Source: Chromatiales bacterium (GTDB lineage Bacteria > Pseudomonadota > Gammaproteobacteria > CAMYNG01). Taken from it: DNA of 6,323 nt. The notes below the pieces were generated by a model. The model saw nothing but the letters and a program-made list of their open reading frames with translations, ran no database searches and was not told where the DNA came from. The DNA lies in assembly GCA_027021685.1 (NCBI GenBank), contig JALUTW010000443.1:1-6323 (forward strand), in the 5' to 3' direction. Shown here in pieces: positions 1 through 5,239 of the stretch (position 1 is the first letter of the stretch; every line of letters starts with the position of its first letter). The position numbers were made by a program, and so were the translations under genes.

Positions 1-74
1 GGGGCCGTCGGGCGCGGCGGGTCGCTCTTGTCTCGGCCCGCCGGGACTTTGGCTGGCAAACGTCGGAGGACATC
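1..74 (+). other. 5' leader of the Fe-S gene with a GC-rich hairpin
   Basis: No gene start or end is visible here. CGGCGGG (15-21) can pair with CCCGCCG (37-43) around a 15-nt loop, followed by a weak T-containing stretch. It could be the tail of an upstream gene's 3' region or an attenuator-like element. GGAGG at 65-69 is the Shine-Dalgarno for the gene at 75. No convincing promoter is visible, which fits transcription from further upstream. Confidence 0.3.
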
Positions 75-1418
75 ATGGCAGGGGGAACCACGGGTATCCG
101 AGAAGGCAGTCTGGAGGCGCCCACGCGCCATCCGCTGGACTGGAAGAGCGAAAGCTTCTGGGACGAGGAGGCGCTGTACAAGGAGCTGGAGCGGGTGTAC
201 GACATCTGCCACGGCTGCCGGCGCTGCGTCTCACTGTGCAACGCCTTTCCCACCCTGTTCGACCTGGTGGACGAGTCGGACACCATGGAAGTGGACGGCG
301 TCGCCCGCTCGGACTACTGGAAGGTGGTGGAGCACTGTTACCTGTGCGACCTGTGCTACATGACCAAGTGCCCCTACGTGCCGCCCCACGAGTGGAACGT
401 GGATTTTCCCCACCTCATGCTGCGAGCCAAGGCGGTGCACTTCAAGAAGCACGGCGCCCGCTTCCGCGACCGGCTGCTGAGTTCCACCGACGTGGTGGGG
501 CGCCTGGCCGGGATCCCGGTGGTGGCACAGGCGGTCAACACCGCCAACCGCACCCGCCCGGCGCGCAAGCTGCTGGAGGCGACCCTCGGTGTGGCCGCCG
601 GGGCGCTGTTGCCCGAGTACCACAGCCGCACCCTGCGCCGGCGGCTGGCCGGCCACCGTCCGGGCACGGCGGCCGACCCCGGCGAGACCACCCGGGGGCG
701 GGTCGCCCTGTTCGCCACCTGCTACGGCAACTACAACGAGCCGCACCTGGGCGAGGACCTGGTGGCGGTGTTCGAGCACAACGGCATCCCCGTGCGGCTG
801 GTGGACAAGGAGCGCTGCTGCGGCATGCCCAAGCTGGAGCTGGGTGACCTGGATGCGGTGGCCGCGGCCAAGGAGGCCAACATTCCGGTGCTGGCCCGGC
901 TGGTGGACGAGGGCTGGGACCTGGTGGCGCCCGTACCCTCCTGCGTGCTCATGTTCAAGCAGGAGCTGCCGCTCATGTTTCCCGATGACCCGGAGGTGAA
1001 GAAGGTCCAGGAGGCCATCTACGATCCCTTCGAGTACCTGGCCCTGCGCCACAAGGAGGGCAAGCTCCGGACCGATTTCAAGCACCCCCTGGGCAAGGTC
1101 GCCTGGCACGCCGCCTGCCACCAGCGGGTGCAGAACATGGGACAGAAGACCCGCGAGATCCTGGAACTGGTGCCGGACACCGAGGTGGTGCCCATCGAGC
1201 GCTGCTCCGGCCACGACGGGACCTACGCGGTGAAGAAGGAGTACCACGCCGCGTCCATGAAGATCGCCCGCCCCGTGGTCAACCGGGTGAAGCAGGCGCA
1301 GGCCGACCATTACAGCTCCGACTGCCCCATGGCCGGCCACCAGATCGAAAACGGCCTGGCCGACGGCAGCCGGCCCGAGCACCCGCTGACCCTGCTGCGG
1401 CGGGCCTACGGCATTTGA
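75..1418 (+). CDS. (Fe-S)-binding heterodisulfide reductase/GlpC-like protein, rubrerythrin-operon type
   Basis: A 447-residue soluble iron-sulfur protein, probably an electron carrier or oxidoreductase subunit. The N-terminal part holds two cysteine motifs: C45-x2-C48-x2-C51-x3-C55 and C88-x2-C91-x2-C94-x4-C99-P. These resemble a 2x[4Fe-4S] ferredoxin domain, although the last spacing is one residue longer than usual and the first motif lacks the usual Pro. Two CCG-type (HdrD/GlpC) domains follow: C216, C248-C249-GMP and C290, then C348, C377-SGHDG and C417-PMAG. No membrane segment or signal peptide is seen. The start is chosen because GGAGG at 65-69 lies 5 nt before the ATG; the frame stays open upstream to the window edge, so an earlier start cannot be excluded. 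In the family as I know it, this protein sits beside rubrerythrin and DUF3501 genes. DUF3501 follows here 43 bp downstream, and rubrerythrin would lie off the left edge. Substrate and partner are unknown; the family call is strong. Confidence 0.9.
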   Translation: MAGGTTGIREGSLEAPTRHPLDWKSESFWDEEALYKELERVYDICHGCRRCVSLCNAFPTLFDLVDESDTMEVDGVARSDYWKVVEHCYLCDLCYMTKCPYVPPHEWNVDFPHLMLRAKAVHFKKHGARFRDRLLSSTDVVGRLAGIPVVAQAVNTANRTRPARKLLEATLGVAAGALLPEYHSRTLRRRLAGHRPGTAADPGETTRGRVALFATCYGNYNEPHLGEDLVAVFEHNGIPVRLVDKERCCGMPKLELGDLDAVAAAKEANIPVLARLVDEGWDLVAPVPSCVLMFKQELPLMFPDDPEVKKVQEAIYDPFEYLALRHKEGKLRTDFKHPLGKVAWHAACHQRVQNMGQKTREILELVPDTEVVPIERCSGHDGTYAVKKEYHAASMKIARPVVNRVKQAQADHYSSDCPMAGHQIENGLADGSRPEHPLTLLRRAYGI

Positions 1419-1461
1419 GACCGCCGGAGTTCAACCCCTTGCGTGCAAGAGGAAGCGACCC

Positions 1462-2040
1462 ATGCTGAAACGTGAAGACCTCTACAGCCTGGAACAGTAC
1501 GCGCAGGAGCGCCCCGCCTTCCGCGAGAAGGTGCTGGCGCACAAGAAGAACCGCCAGGTGCGGCTGGGCGAGTACGCCACCCTGTACTTCGAGGACCGGC
1601 TCACCATCCAGTACCAGATCCAGGAGATGCTGCGCATCGAGCGCATCTTCGAGCCCGAGGGCATCCAGGACGAGCTGGACGCCTACAACCCCCTCATTCC
1701 CACCGGCAGCAACTGGAAGGCCACCTTCATGCTGGAGTACCCGGACGTGGAACAGCGCAAGCGGGAGCTGGCCCGGCTGGTGGGCATCGAGGACAAGGTC
1801 TGGGTCCGGGTCCGGGGCCACGACAAGGTCTATGCCATCGCCGACGAGGACATGGAGCGGGAGACCGAGGACAAGACCTCGGCGGTGCACTTCCTGCGCT
1901 TCGAGCTGACCCCGGAGATGGTGCGCGACGTCAAGGCGGGCGCCGACATCGCCGTGGGCATCGACCACCCCAACTACACGGCGGTGGTGGACCCCGTCCC
2001 GCGCGAGGTGCGCGACAGCCTGGCCGAGGACCTGGCCTAG
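1462..2040 (+). CDS. DUF3501 family protein
   Basis: A 192-residue protein of unknown function. It begins MLKREDLYSLEQYAQERP and is rich in charged residues and predicted helix (many E, R and K), with no cysteine cluster, signal peptide or membrane segment, so it is probably cytoplasmic. I recognise it as DUF3501 from its N-terminal block, the central RLTIQYQIQEMLRIERIFE segment and its position right after the Fe-S gene. Length is normal for the family as I recall it. A GAGGA at 1449-1453 lies 8 nt before the ATG. The 43-bp gap to the upstream gene has no obvious promoter or terminator, so the two are probably co-transcribed. The stop codon TAG (2038-2040) is also the first three bases of a dispersed structured repeat. 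Role is inferred only from association with rubrerythrin and the Fe-S protein: redox or peroxide stress is plausible but undemonstrated here. Confidence 0.88.
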   Translation: MLKREDLYSLEQYAQERPAFREKVLAHKKNRQVRLGEYATLYFEDRLTIQYQIQEMLRIERIFEPEGIQDELDAYNPLIPTGSNWKATFMLEYPDVEQRKRELARLVGIEDKVWVRVRGHDKVYAIADEDMERETEDKTSAVHFLRFELTPEMVRDVKAGADIAVGIDHPNYTAVVDPVPREVRDSLAEDLA

Positions 2041-2149
2041 CAGGCTGTTGAAAAACAGCCTGCTATGGCGGGGCAGGGATGCCCCGCTCGCAAATCAGGC
2101 GCAGGCGCCTGATTTGGCGTAACCGAACCCGGACCTGCGCCGGGGTCGG
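2038..2149 (+). repeat. Structured dispersed repeat, copy A (four consecutive hairpins)
   Basis: Starts exactly at the DUF3501 stop codon (TAGCAGGCTGTTG...). It contains four back-to-back hairpins: (1) 2041-2062, 9-bp perfect stem, GAAA loop; (2) 2068-2087, 8-bp perfect stem, GGGA loop; (3) 2091-2116, 11-bp perfect stem, CAGG loop; (4) 2123-2149, 9 bp with one A-G mismatch and a 7-nt loop. A diverged second copy lies at 6061-6170 with the same order of blocks: 24 of the first 26 bases match, and GGGATGCCCC, GCAGGCGCCTG and GGACCTGCGCCGGG are identical. No U-tract follows any stem, so it is not a classical intrinsic terminator. It may act as a 3' UTR stabiliser, a REP-like element or a non-autonomous mobile element; function unknown. 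Confidence 0.8.
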
Positions 2150-2153
2150 CATA

Positions 2154-2181
2154 TTGAATAAACCCGACAGTTGCATAAAAT
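2154..2181 (+). promoter_or_regulatory. Possible sigma-70 promoter in an AT-rich island
   Basis: TTGAAT (2154-2159) and TAAAAT (2176-2181) are 16 bp apart, inside a stretch (about 2151-2210) much richer in A+T than the rest of the window. No protein gene follows on the plus strand for over 500 bp, so if active it would drive a non-coding transcript across the hairpin-rich spacer, or read towards pcnB antisense to the tRNA. AT-rich DNA produces such matches by chance, so this is weak. Confidence 0.25.
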
Positions 2182-2203
2182 TCATGATAAATCGTGTTTT
2201 CGT

Positions 2204-2261
2204 ACCTTGATGGCAGGCACCAGTGACCAGGCCCGGGCGTATGCCTGATTCCACTCAAGGT
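2204..2261. repeat. Long bulged inverted repeat
   Basis: ACCTTGA (2204-2210) pairs with TCAAGGT (2255-2261), TGG (2211-2213) with CCA (2251-2253), and CAGGCA (2214-2219) with TGCCTG (2242-2247). This gives 16 bp interrupted by a 1-nt and a 3-nt bulge on the right arm. The apical region contains the palindrome GCCCGGGC (2231-2238). It lies between structured repeat copy A and the CCCTCACCCC element and overlaps no credible gene. Role unknown; the two-armed form is seen directly, any regulatory meaning is inference. Confidence 0.5.
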
Positions 2262-2295
2262 GAATTCCGGGGCCACTCCCTCCGCCCGGCGCACA

Positions 2296-2428
2296 CCCCC
2301 TCACCCCGGCCCTCTCCCCCGCGATGCGGGGGAGAGGGGGATGGAAAAAACCGGCTGCGGCGCCAGCACCCCGGGGTACGCGGAAAGACGGTTCCCTCTC
2401 CCACCGGGAGAGGGACAGGGTGAGGGGA
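2296..2428. repeat. CCCTCACCCC/GGGAGAGGG inverted-repeat element with nested hairpins
   Basis: The outer arms 2297-2318 and 2406-2427 are inverted repeats of each other with 20 of 22 positions paired. Each arm also sits in its own hairpin: 2310-2338 has a perfect 13-bp stem with a GAT loop, and 2394-2414 has a perfect 9-bp stem with an ACC loop. About 55 bp of unrelated sequence separates the two inner hairpins. Motifs of this kind (CCCTCACCCC..CCCTCTCCC..GGGAGAGGG) recur between genes in many GC-rich proteobacteria and are regarded as REP/MITE-like. No transposase is present, so any mobility would need enzymes supplied in trans. Confidence 0.75.
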
Positions 2429-2433
2429 TCAGA

Positions 2434-2458
2434 GCACGGGTTTTTTACCTACCCGTGC
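2434..2458. repeat. 8-bp hairpin with T-rich loop
   Basis: GCACGGGT (2434-2441) pairs perfectly with ACCCGTGC (2451-2458) around a 9-nt loop that begins with a T-run. The T-run is in the loop, not after the stem, so it does not look like a standard terminator. It immediately follows the CCCTCACCCC element and may be part of the same inserted block. Confidence 0.4.
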
Positions 2459-2502
2459 ATCCCTCGCCACCCTGACCCCTTTATGCCTGCGGGAGAAGGG
2501 AT
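2459..2502. repeat. Possible decayed partial copy of the CCCTCACCCC-type element
   Basis: CCCTGACCCC (2471-2480) and CGGGAGAAGGG (2490-2500) resemble the arms of the element at 2296-2428 with substitutions, and ATCCCT (2459-2464) is inverted as AGGGAT (2497-2502). The match is short and imperfect; it may be an old remnant or chance in GC-rich DNA. Confidence 0.25.
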
Positions 2503-2519
2503 TTGCGCAATGATCGGGC

Positions 2520-2537
2520 AAGGCCGGACGGCCTTTT
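2520..2537 (+). terminator. Possible weak intrinsic terminator hairpin
   Basis: AAGGCC (2520-2525) pairs with GGCCTT (2530-2535) around a GGAC loop. On the plus strand the T-run is only four bases (2534-2537). It could stop plus-strand transcripts from the spacer before they cross the tRNA gene. On the minus strand, downstream of tRNA-Glu, no T-run follows the stem, so it is an unconvincing terminator for the tRNA. Confidence 0.25.
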
Positions 2538-2582
2538 CCAGCACCCATGCCGGGGGCCGGGCCGGGGTCCGGCGGGTGAAGA

Positions 2583-2658
2583 TGGCGCTCCCAAGGGGAC
2601 TCGAACCCCTGTTACCGACGTGAGAGGCCGGCGTCCTAGGCCACTAGACGATGGGAGC
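2583..2658 (-). tRNA. tRNA-Glu (anticodon CUC)
   Basis: Read on the minus strand, the 76-nt sequence forms a full cloverleaf. The acceptor stem is GCTCCCA/TGGGAGC, followed by discriminator G and an encoded CCA. The D-arm contains CTAGTGGCCTAGG. The anticodon arm CCGGC-CTCTCAC-GTCGG has one G-U pair and anticodon CTC, reading GAG codons. The variable loop is short, and the T-arm is AGGGG-TTCGAGT-CCCCT. It closely resembles E. coli tRNA-Glu, which however carries UUC. The CUC form is an additional isoacceptor seen in GC-rich genomes and fits the heavy GAG use in the neighbouring genes. It is transcribed away from pcnB; no clear terminator was found downstream. Confidence 0.96.
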
Positions 2659-2676
2659 AGGGTCGGCCTGGGCCGA

Positions 2677-2682
2677 AAGGAG
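2677..2682 (+). promoter_or_regulatory. Shine-Dalgarno-like AAGGAG upstream of pcnB
   Basis: This is the best ribosome-binding sequence near the 5' end of pcnB. It lies 4 nt before an in-frame ATT (2687), 7 nt before an ATA (2690) and 16 nt before a TTG (2699). None of these is an ideal combination. For it to be used, transcription must start upstream of 2677, that is within or antisense to the tRNA gene. Confidence 0.4.
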
Positions 2683-2686
2683 TGCT

Positions 2687-2714
2687 ATTATACCCACCTT
2701 GGGTTTGGGCACAA
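2687..2714 (-). promoter_or_regulatory. Sigma-70 promoter of tRNA-Glu
   Basis: On the minus strand there is a perfect TATAAT (2692 down to 2687). TTGTGC (2714 down to 2709) lies 16 bp upstream as a partial -35 match; CTTGTG at 17 bp is the alternative register. The start of transcription would fall near 2680, about 20 nt before the mature tRNA 5' end at 2658. The same bases read on the plus strand are the in-frame codons ATT ATA near the 5' end of pcnB, so promoter and pcnB leader or coding sequence share DNA. Confidence 0.75.
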
Positions 2715-4075
2715 GAACGCGCCAGGCATTGAATCGCAGGATCCCGGTCATCCCACACGAACCGCTCATCATCCCGCGCAGTGAGCACAACATCTCGCGG
2801 GCCAACATCAGCGAGAACGCCCTCAAGGTCCTCTACCGCCTGAAGAACGCGGGCTACGCCGCCTACCTGGTGGGCGGCGGCGTCCGCGACCTGCTGCTGG
2901 GCCGCCACCCCAAGGACTTCGACGTGGCCACCGACGCCCGGCCGGAGGAGATCCGCAAACTGTTCCGCAACTGCCGCCTCATCGGCCGGCGCTTCCGCCT
3001 GGCCCACGTGCGCTTCGGCCGCGAGATCATCGAGGTGGCCACCTTCCGCGCCCCCCACGATGCCGGCGAGGGCGGCGAGGGGGAGGGCGCGCTGCGCGAC
3101 GACGGCATGATCGTGGCCGACAACGTCTACGGCACCCTGGAGAGCGATGCCTGGCGCCGGGACTTCACCATCAATGCCCTCTACTACAACATCGCCGATT
3201 TCTCGGTGGTGGACTACACCGGCGGCATGGCCGACCTGCGCGAGGGCGTGCTGCGGGTCATCGGTGACCCCCGGGTCCGGTTCCAGGAAGACCCGGTGCG
3301 CATGCTGCGTGCCATCCGCTTCGCGGCCAAGCTGGAATTTCACATCCCGGAGGACCTGAGCCGTGTCATCCACGAAATGGCCGATCGCCTGGCCCTGGTG
3401 CCGGCGGCGCGGCTGTTCGACGAGGTGCTCAAGCTGTTCCTGTCCGGCCATGCCCATCTGACCTTCGAGCTCCTGCGCCAGCACGGCCTGTTCGGGCAGC
3501 TGTTTCCGGCCACCCAGCACTACCTGGAGGCCAACGAGCCCTTCACCCTGCCGTTCATCCGCCAGGCCCTCATCAACACCGACCAGCGTATCGCCGCGGG
3601 CAAGCCGGTGACTCCGGCCTTCCTCTTCGCCACCCTGCTGTGGACCCCGGTGCGCGTGGCCGCCGCCGGCCTGCGGGAGCAGGGCGTCTCGCCCATCCAG
3701 TCGCTGCAGATGGCCGGCGAGACGGTGGTGCGCGAGCAGCAGCAGACCGTCACCCTGCCGCGCCGATTCCAGACCCCCATGCGCGAGATCTGGACCTCCC
3801 AGGCCCGGCTGGTGGAGCATCGCGCCGGCAAGCGGCCGCTGGCGTTCGTGGAGCACCCGCGCTTTCGCGCCGCCTACGACTTCCTGCTCCTGCGCTGCGA
3901 TGCCGGCGAGGTGGAACCGGAGTACTGCCAGTGGTGGACCGAGTTCCAGGCCGCCGATGAGGAGGTCCGCCAGGCCATGTGCGAGGCCCTGGCCCCGGCG
4001 CGCAAGGGTCGCCGCCGGCGCCGCCGCCGGCGGCCGCGGTCCGGGAATGCGGCGGGCCGGCGCACCGGTCAATGA
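2699..4075 (+). CDS. pcnB: Poly(A) polymerase I
   Basis: Template-independent enzyme that adds A residues to RNA 3' ends, promoting exonucleolytic decay. The class II nucleotidyltransferase head is plain: VGGGVRDLLLG (from 2870), the metal-binding D-F-D (2915-2923), RRFRLAHVRFG (about 2987), RRDFTINALYYN (from 3155) and EDPVRMLRAIRFAAKL (from 3287). The KLFRNCRLIGRRFRLAH block favours PcnB over CCA-adding enzyme, as does the Arg-rich tail (about 3997-4030), which resembles the basic C-terminus of E. coli PcnB. A Gly/Glu-rich insert (EGGEGEG, about 3065-3090) lies in the head. The start is uncertain: the only ATG (2651) is inside the tRNA gene and lacks a ribosome site. In-frame alternatives are ATT 2687, TTG 2699 and TTG 2729. 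I give TTG 2699 (458 aa) as a compromise; homology with E. coli PcnB is firm only from about IIPRSEHNISR (about 2777) onward. The stop overlaps the folK start. Confidence 0.92.
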   Translation: MGLGTRTRQALNRRIPVIPHEPLIIPRSEHNISRANISENALKVLYRLKNAGYAAYLVGGGVRDLLLGRHPKDFDVATDARPEEIRKLFRNCRLIGRRFRLAHVRFGREIIEVATFRAPHDAGEGGEGEGALRDDGMIVADNVYGTLESDAWRRDFTINALYYNIADFSVVDYTGGMADLREGVLRVIGDPRVRFQEDPVRMLRAIRFAAKLEFHIPEDLSRVIHEMADRLALVPAARLFDEVLKLFLSGHAHLTFELLRQHGLFGQLFPATQHYLEANEPFTLPFIRQALINTDQRIAAGKPVTPAFLFATLLWTPVRVAAAGLREQGVSPIQSLQMAGETVVREQQQTVTLPRRFQTPMREIWTSQARLVEHRAGKRPLAFVEHPRFRAAYDFLLLRCDAGEVEPEYCQWWTEFQAADEEVRQAMCEALAPARKGRRRRRRRRPRSGNAAGRRTGQ

Positions 4076-4566
4076 GCGGCGCGGTCCGCGCCTACGTCGG
4101 CCTGGGCGCCAACCTCGACGATCCCGCGGCCCACGTGCGCCGGGCGTTGCTCGAGCTGGACCGTCTGCCCGGCACCCGGCTGGCGGCCGCATCGCCCCTC
4201 TACCGGAGCCCGCCCCTGGGCCCGGCGGACCAGCCCGACTACGTCAATGCCGTGGCCCGGCTGGAGACGGTGCTGGAACCGCTGGCCCTGCTGGACGCGC
4301 TGCAGGCGCTGGAGGCCACCCACGGCCGGGTGCGCGGCGGCGAGCGCTGGGGTCCGCGGCCGCTGGACCTGGATCTCCTGCTCTACGGCGGGGCGGTCAT
4401 CGACACACCCCGCCTGACCGTGCCCCATCCCGGCCTGTATGAGCGGGCCTTCGTCCTGTATCCTTTGGCCGACATCGAGCCGCAGCTCGTGTTTCCGGAC
4501 GGCCGCAGCCTGGCCCAGGCGCTGGCCCGGTGCCCCGGCGACGGCCTGCGGCGCCTCGGACAGTGA
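4072..4566 (+). CDS. folK: 2-amino-4-hydroxy-6-hydroxymethyldihydropteridine pyrophosphokinase (HPPK)
   Basis: Transfers pyrophosphate from ATP to 6-hydroxymethyl-dihydropterin, the step before dihydropteroate synthase in folate synthesis; cytoplasmic. The protein has 164 residues, close to the family's usual 155-165. Visible motifs are GLGANL (10-15), the pterin-side QPDYVNAV (54-61), and the family signature R92-W93-G-P-R96-x-LDLDLLLYG, whose D99 and D101 correspond to the two magnesium-binding Asp residues. VPHP...R125-AFVLYPL follows. The ATG at 4072 overlaps the pcnB TGA by 4 bp (ATGA), so translation is probably coupled; the frame extends further upstream inside pcnB, but the ATG start matches the natural N-terminus. 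The pcnB-folK pair is also adjacent in E. coli. Confidence 0.96.
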   Translation: MSGAVRAYVGLGANLDDPAAHVRRALLELDRLPGTRLAAASPLYRSPPLGPADQPDYVNAVARLETVLEPLALLDALQALEATHGRVRGGERWGPRPLDLDLLLYGGAVIDTPRLTVPHPGLYERAFVLYPLADIEPQLVFPDGRSLAQALARCPGDGLRRLGQ

Positions 4567-4579
4567 GCGGGTCGGGAGC

Positions 4580-5230
4580 GTGAGCGACGCAGCACCGGGA
4601 TTCATCGTGGTGGAAGGGCCCATCGGCGTGGGCAAGACCACGCTGGCCCGGCGGCTGGCGGAGAGTTTCGGCTCCGAGCTGTTGCTGGAGGGGGCCGAGG
4701 ACAATCCGTTCCTGGAGCGCTTCTACCGCGATCCCCGCTCGGCGGCCCTGCAGACCCAGCTCTTCTTCCTGTTCCAGCGCGCGCGCCAGCTCAAGGAGCT
4801 GCGCCAGGGCGACATGTTCCAGCCGGTGCGCGTGGCCGACTTCATCATGGAGAAGGATCGCCTGTTTGCACGCCTGACCCTGGACGAGGAGGAGTACAAG
4901 CTGTACGAGCAGGTCTACGCCCACCTGGCCGTGGACGTGCCGCAGCCGGACCTGGTGATCTACCTGCAGGCGCCGGTGGACGTGCTGCTGCGGCGCATCG
5001 CCAGGCGGGGCCGCGACTACGAGCGCCACATGGACCGCCGCTACCTGGAGCGGCTGGCGGAGAGCTACATGAGGTTCTTCCACGACTACACCGCCTCGCC
5101 GCTGCTCATCGTCAACGCCGCGGAGATCGACTTCGCCGGCAACGACGACGATTACCGTCTGCTGCTGGAGCGCATCCGGCGGGTCAGGAGCGGGCGCCAC
5201 TACTTCAACCCGGCCCCCCTGAACCTCTGA
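4580..5230 (+). CDS. Deoxynucleoside kinase (dCK/dGK family)
   Basis: Phosphorylates deoxynucleosides at the 5' position for nucleotide salvage; which base it prefers cannot be told from sequence. The 216-residue protein has the P-loop G13-PIGVGK-T20, ENPFL-like D41-N-P-F-L45, the region D87-F-I-M-E-K-D93-R94 corresponding to the family's DRS/ERS segment, a strand LVIYLQAPVDVLLRRI (125-140), and the Arg-rich lid RRGRDYER (142-149). The start is GTG at 4580, which gives the short MSDAAPGFIVVEGP N-terminus usual for the family. The spacing to the GGGAG just upstream is too short for a good ribosome site, so coupling to folK translation (13-bp gap) is likely. The frame is open further upstream inside folK without a better start. 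In E. coli no kinase sits here, so this is a lineage-specific member of the cluster. Confidence 0.9.
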   Translation: MSDAAPGFIVVEGPIGVGKTTLARRLAESFGSELLLEGAEDNPFLERFYRDPRSAALQTQLFFLFQRARQLKELRQGDMFQPVRVADFIMEKDRLFARLTLDEEEYKLYEQVYAHLAVDVPQPDLVIYLQAPVDVLLRRIARRGRDYERHMDRRYLERLAESYMRFFHDYTASPLLIVNAAEIDFAGNDDDYRLLLERIRRVRSGRHYFNPAPLNL

Positions 5231-5239
5231 GGCCCGACC

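Noticed and set aside
231..1382. 383-codon open frame on the minus strand opposite the Fe-S gene
   Set aside because: Its translation is low-complexity (Val, Gly, His, Leu rich), with no recognisable motif or ribosome site, and the plus strand has complete cysteine motifs. It is a by-product of GC-rich third positions.
2038..2063. End of an insertion sequence (GGCTGTTGAAAAA-like terminal repeat)
   Set aside because: The motif resembles some IS ends, but no transposase or matching opposite terminal repeat lies in the window; kept only as a possible origin of the repeat.
2041..2149. CRISPR array or terminator as explanation of the hairpin series
   Set aside because: The hairpins differ from each other, with no regular repeat-spacer pattern, and no T-run follows any stem.
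2651..2698. ATG at 2651 as the pcnB start
   Set aside because: It lies in the tRNA-Glu gene, has no Shine-Dalgarno, and the extra residues do not resemble PcnB N-termini.
2223..2784. Short plus-strand open frames in the hairpin-rich spacer (2223-2423, 2260-2475, 2324-2623, 2503-2784)
   Set aside because: They translate repeats and the antisense of the tRNA, give Pro/Gly/Arg-rich products, and lack ribosome sites and homology.
2636..4192. 518-codon open frame on the minus strand opposite pcnB
   Set aside because: It runs antisense to an unmistakable pcnB and would begin inside folK; the composition is Gly/Ala/His-rich shadow sequence.
4439..4579. Upstream extension of the kinase into folK as a fusion or longer N-terminus
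   Set aside because: The open frame runs out of frame with folK and its residues do not match the kinase family; GTG at 4580 gives the expected N-terminus.
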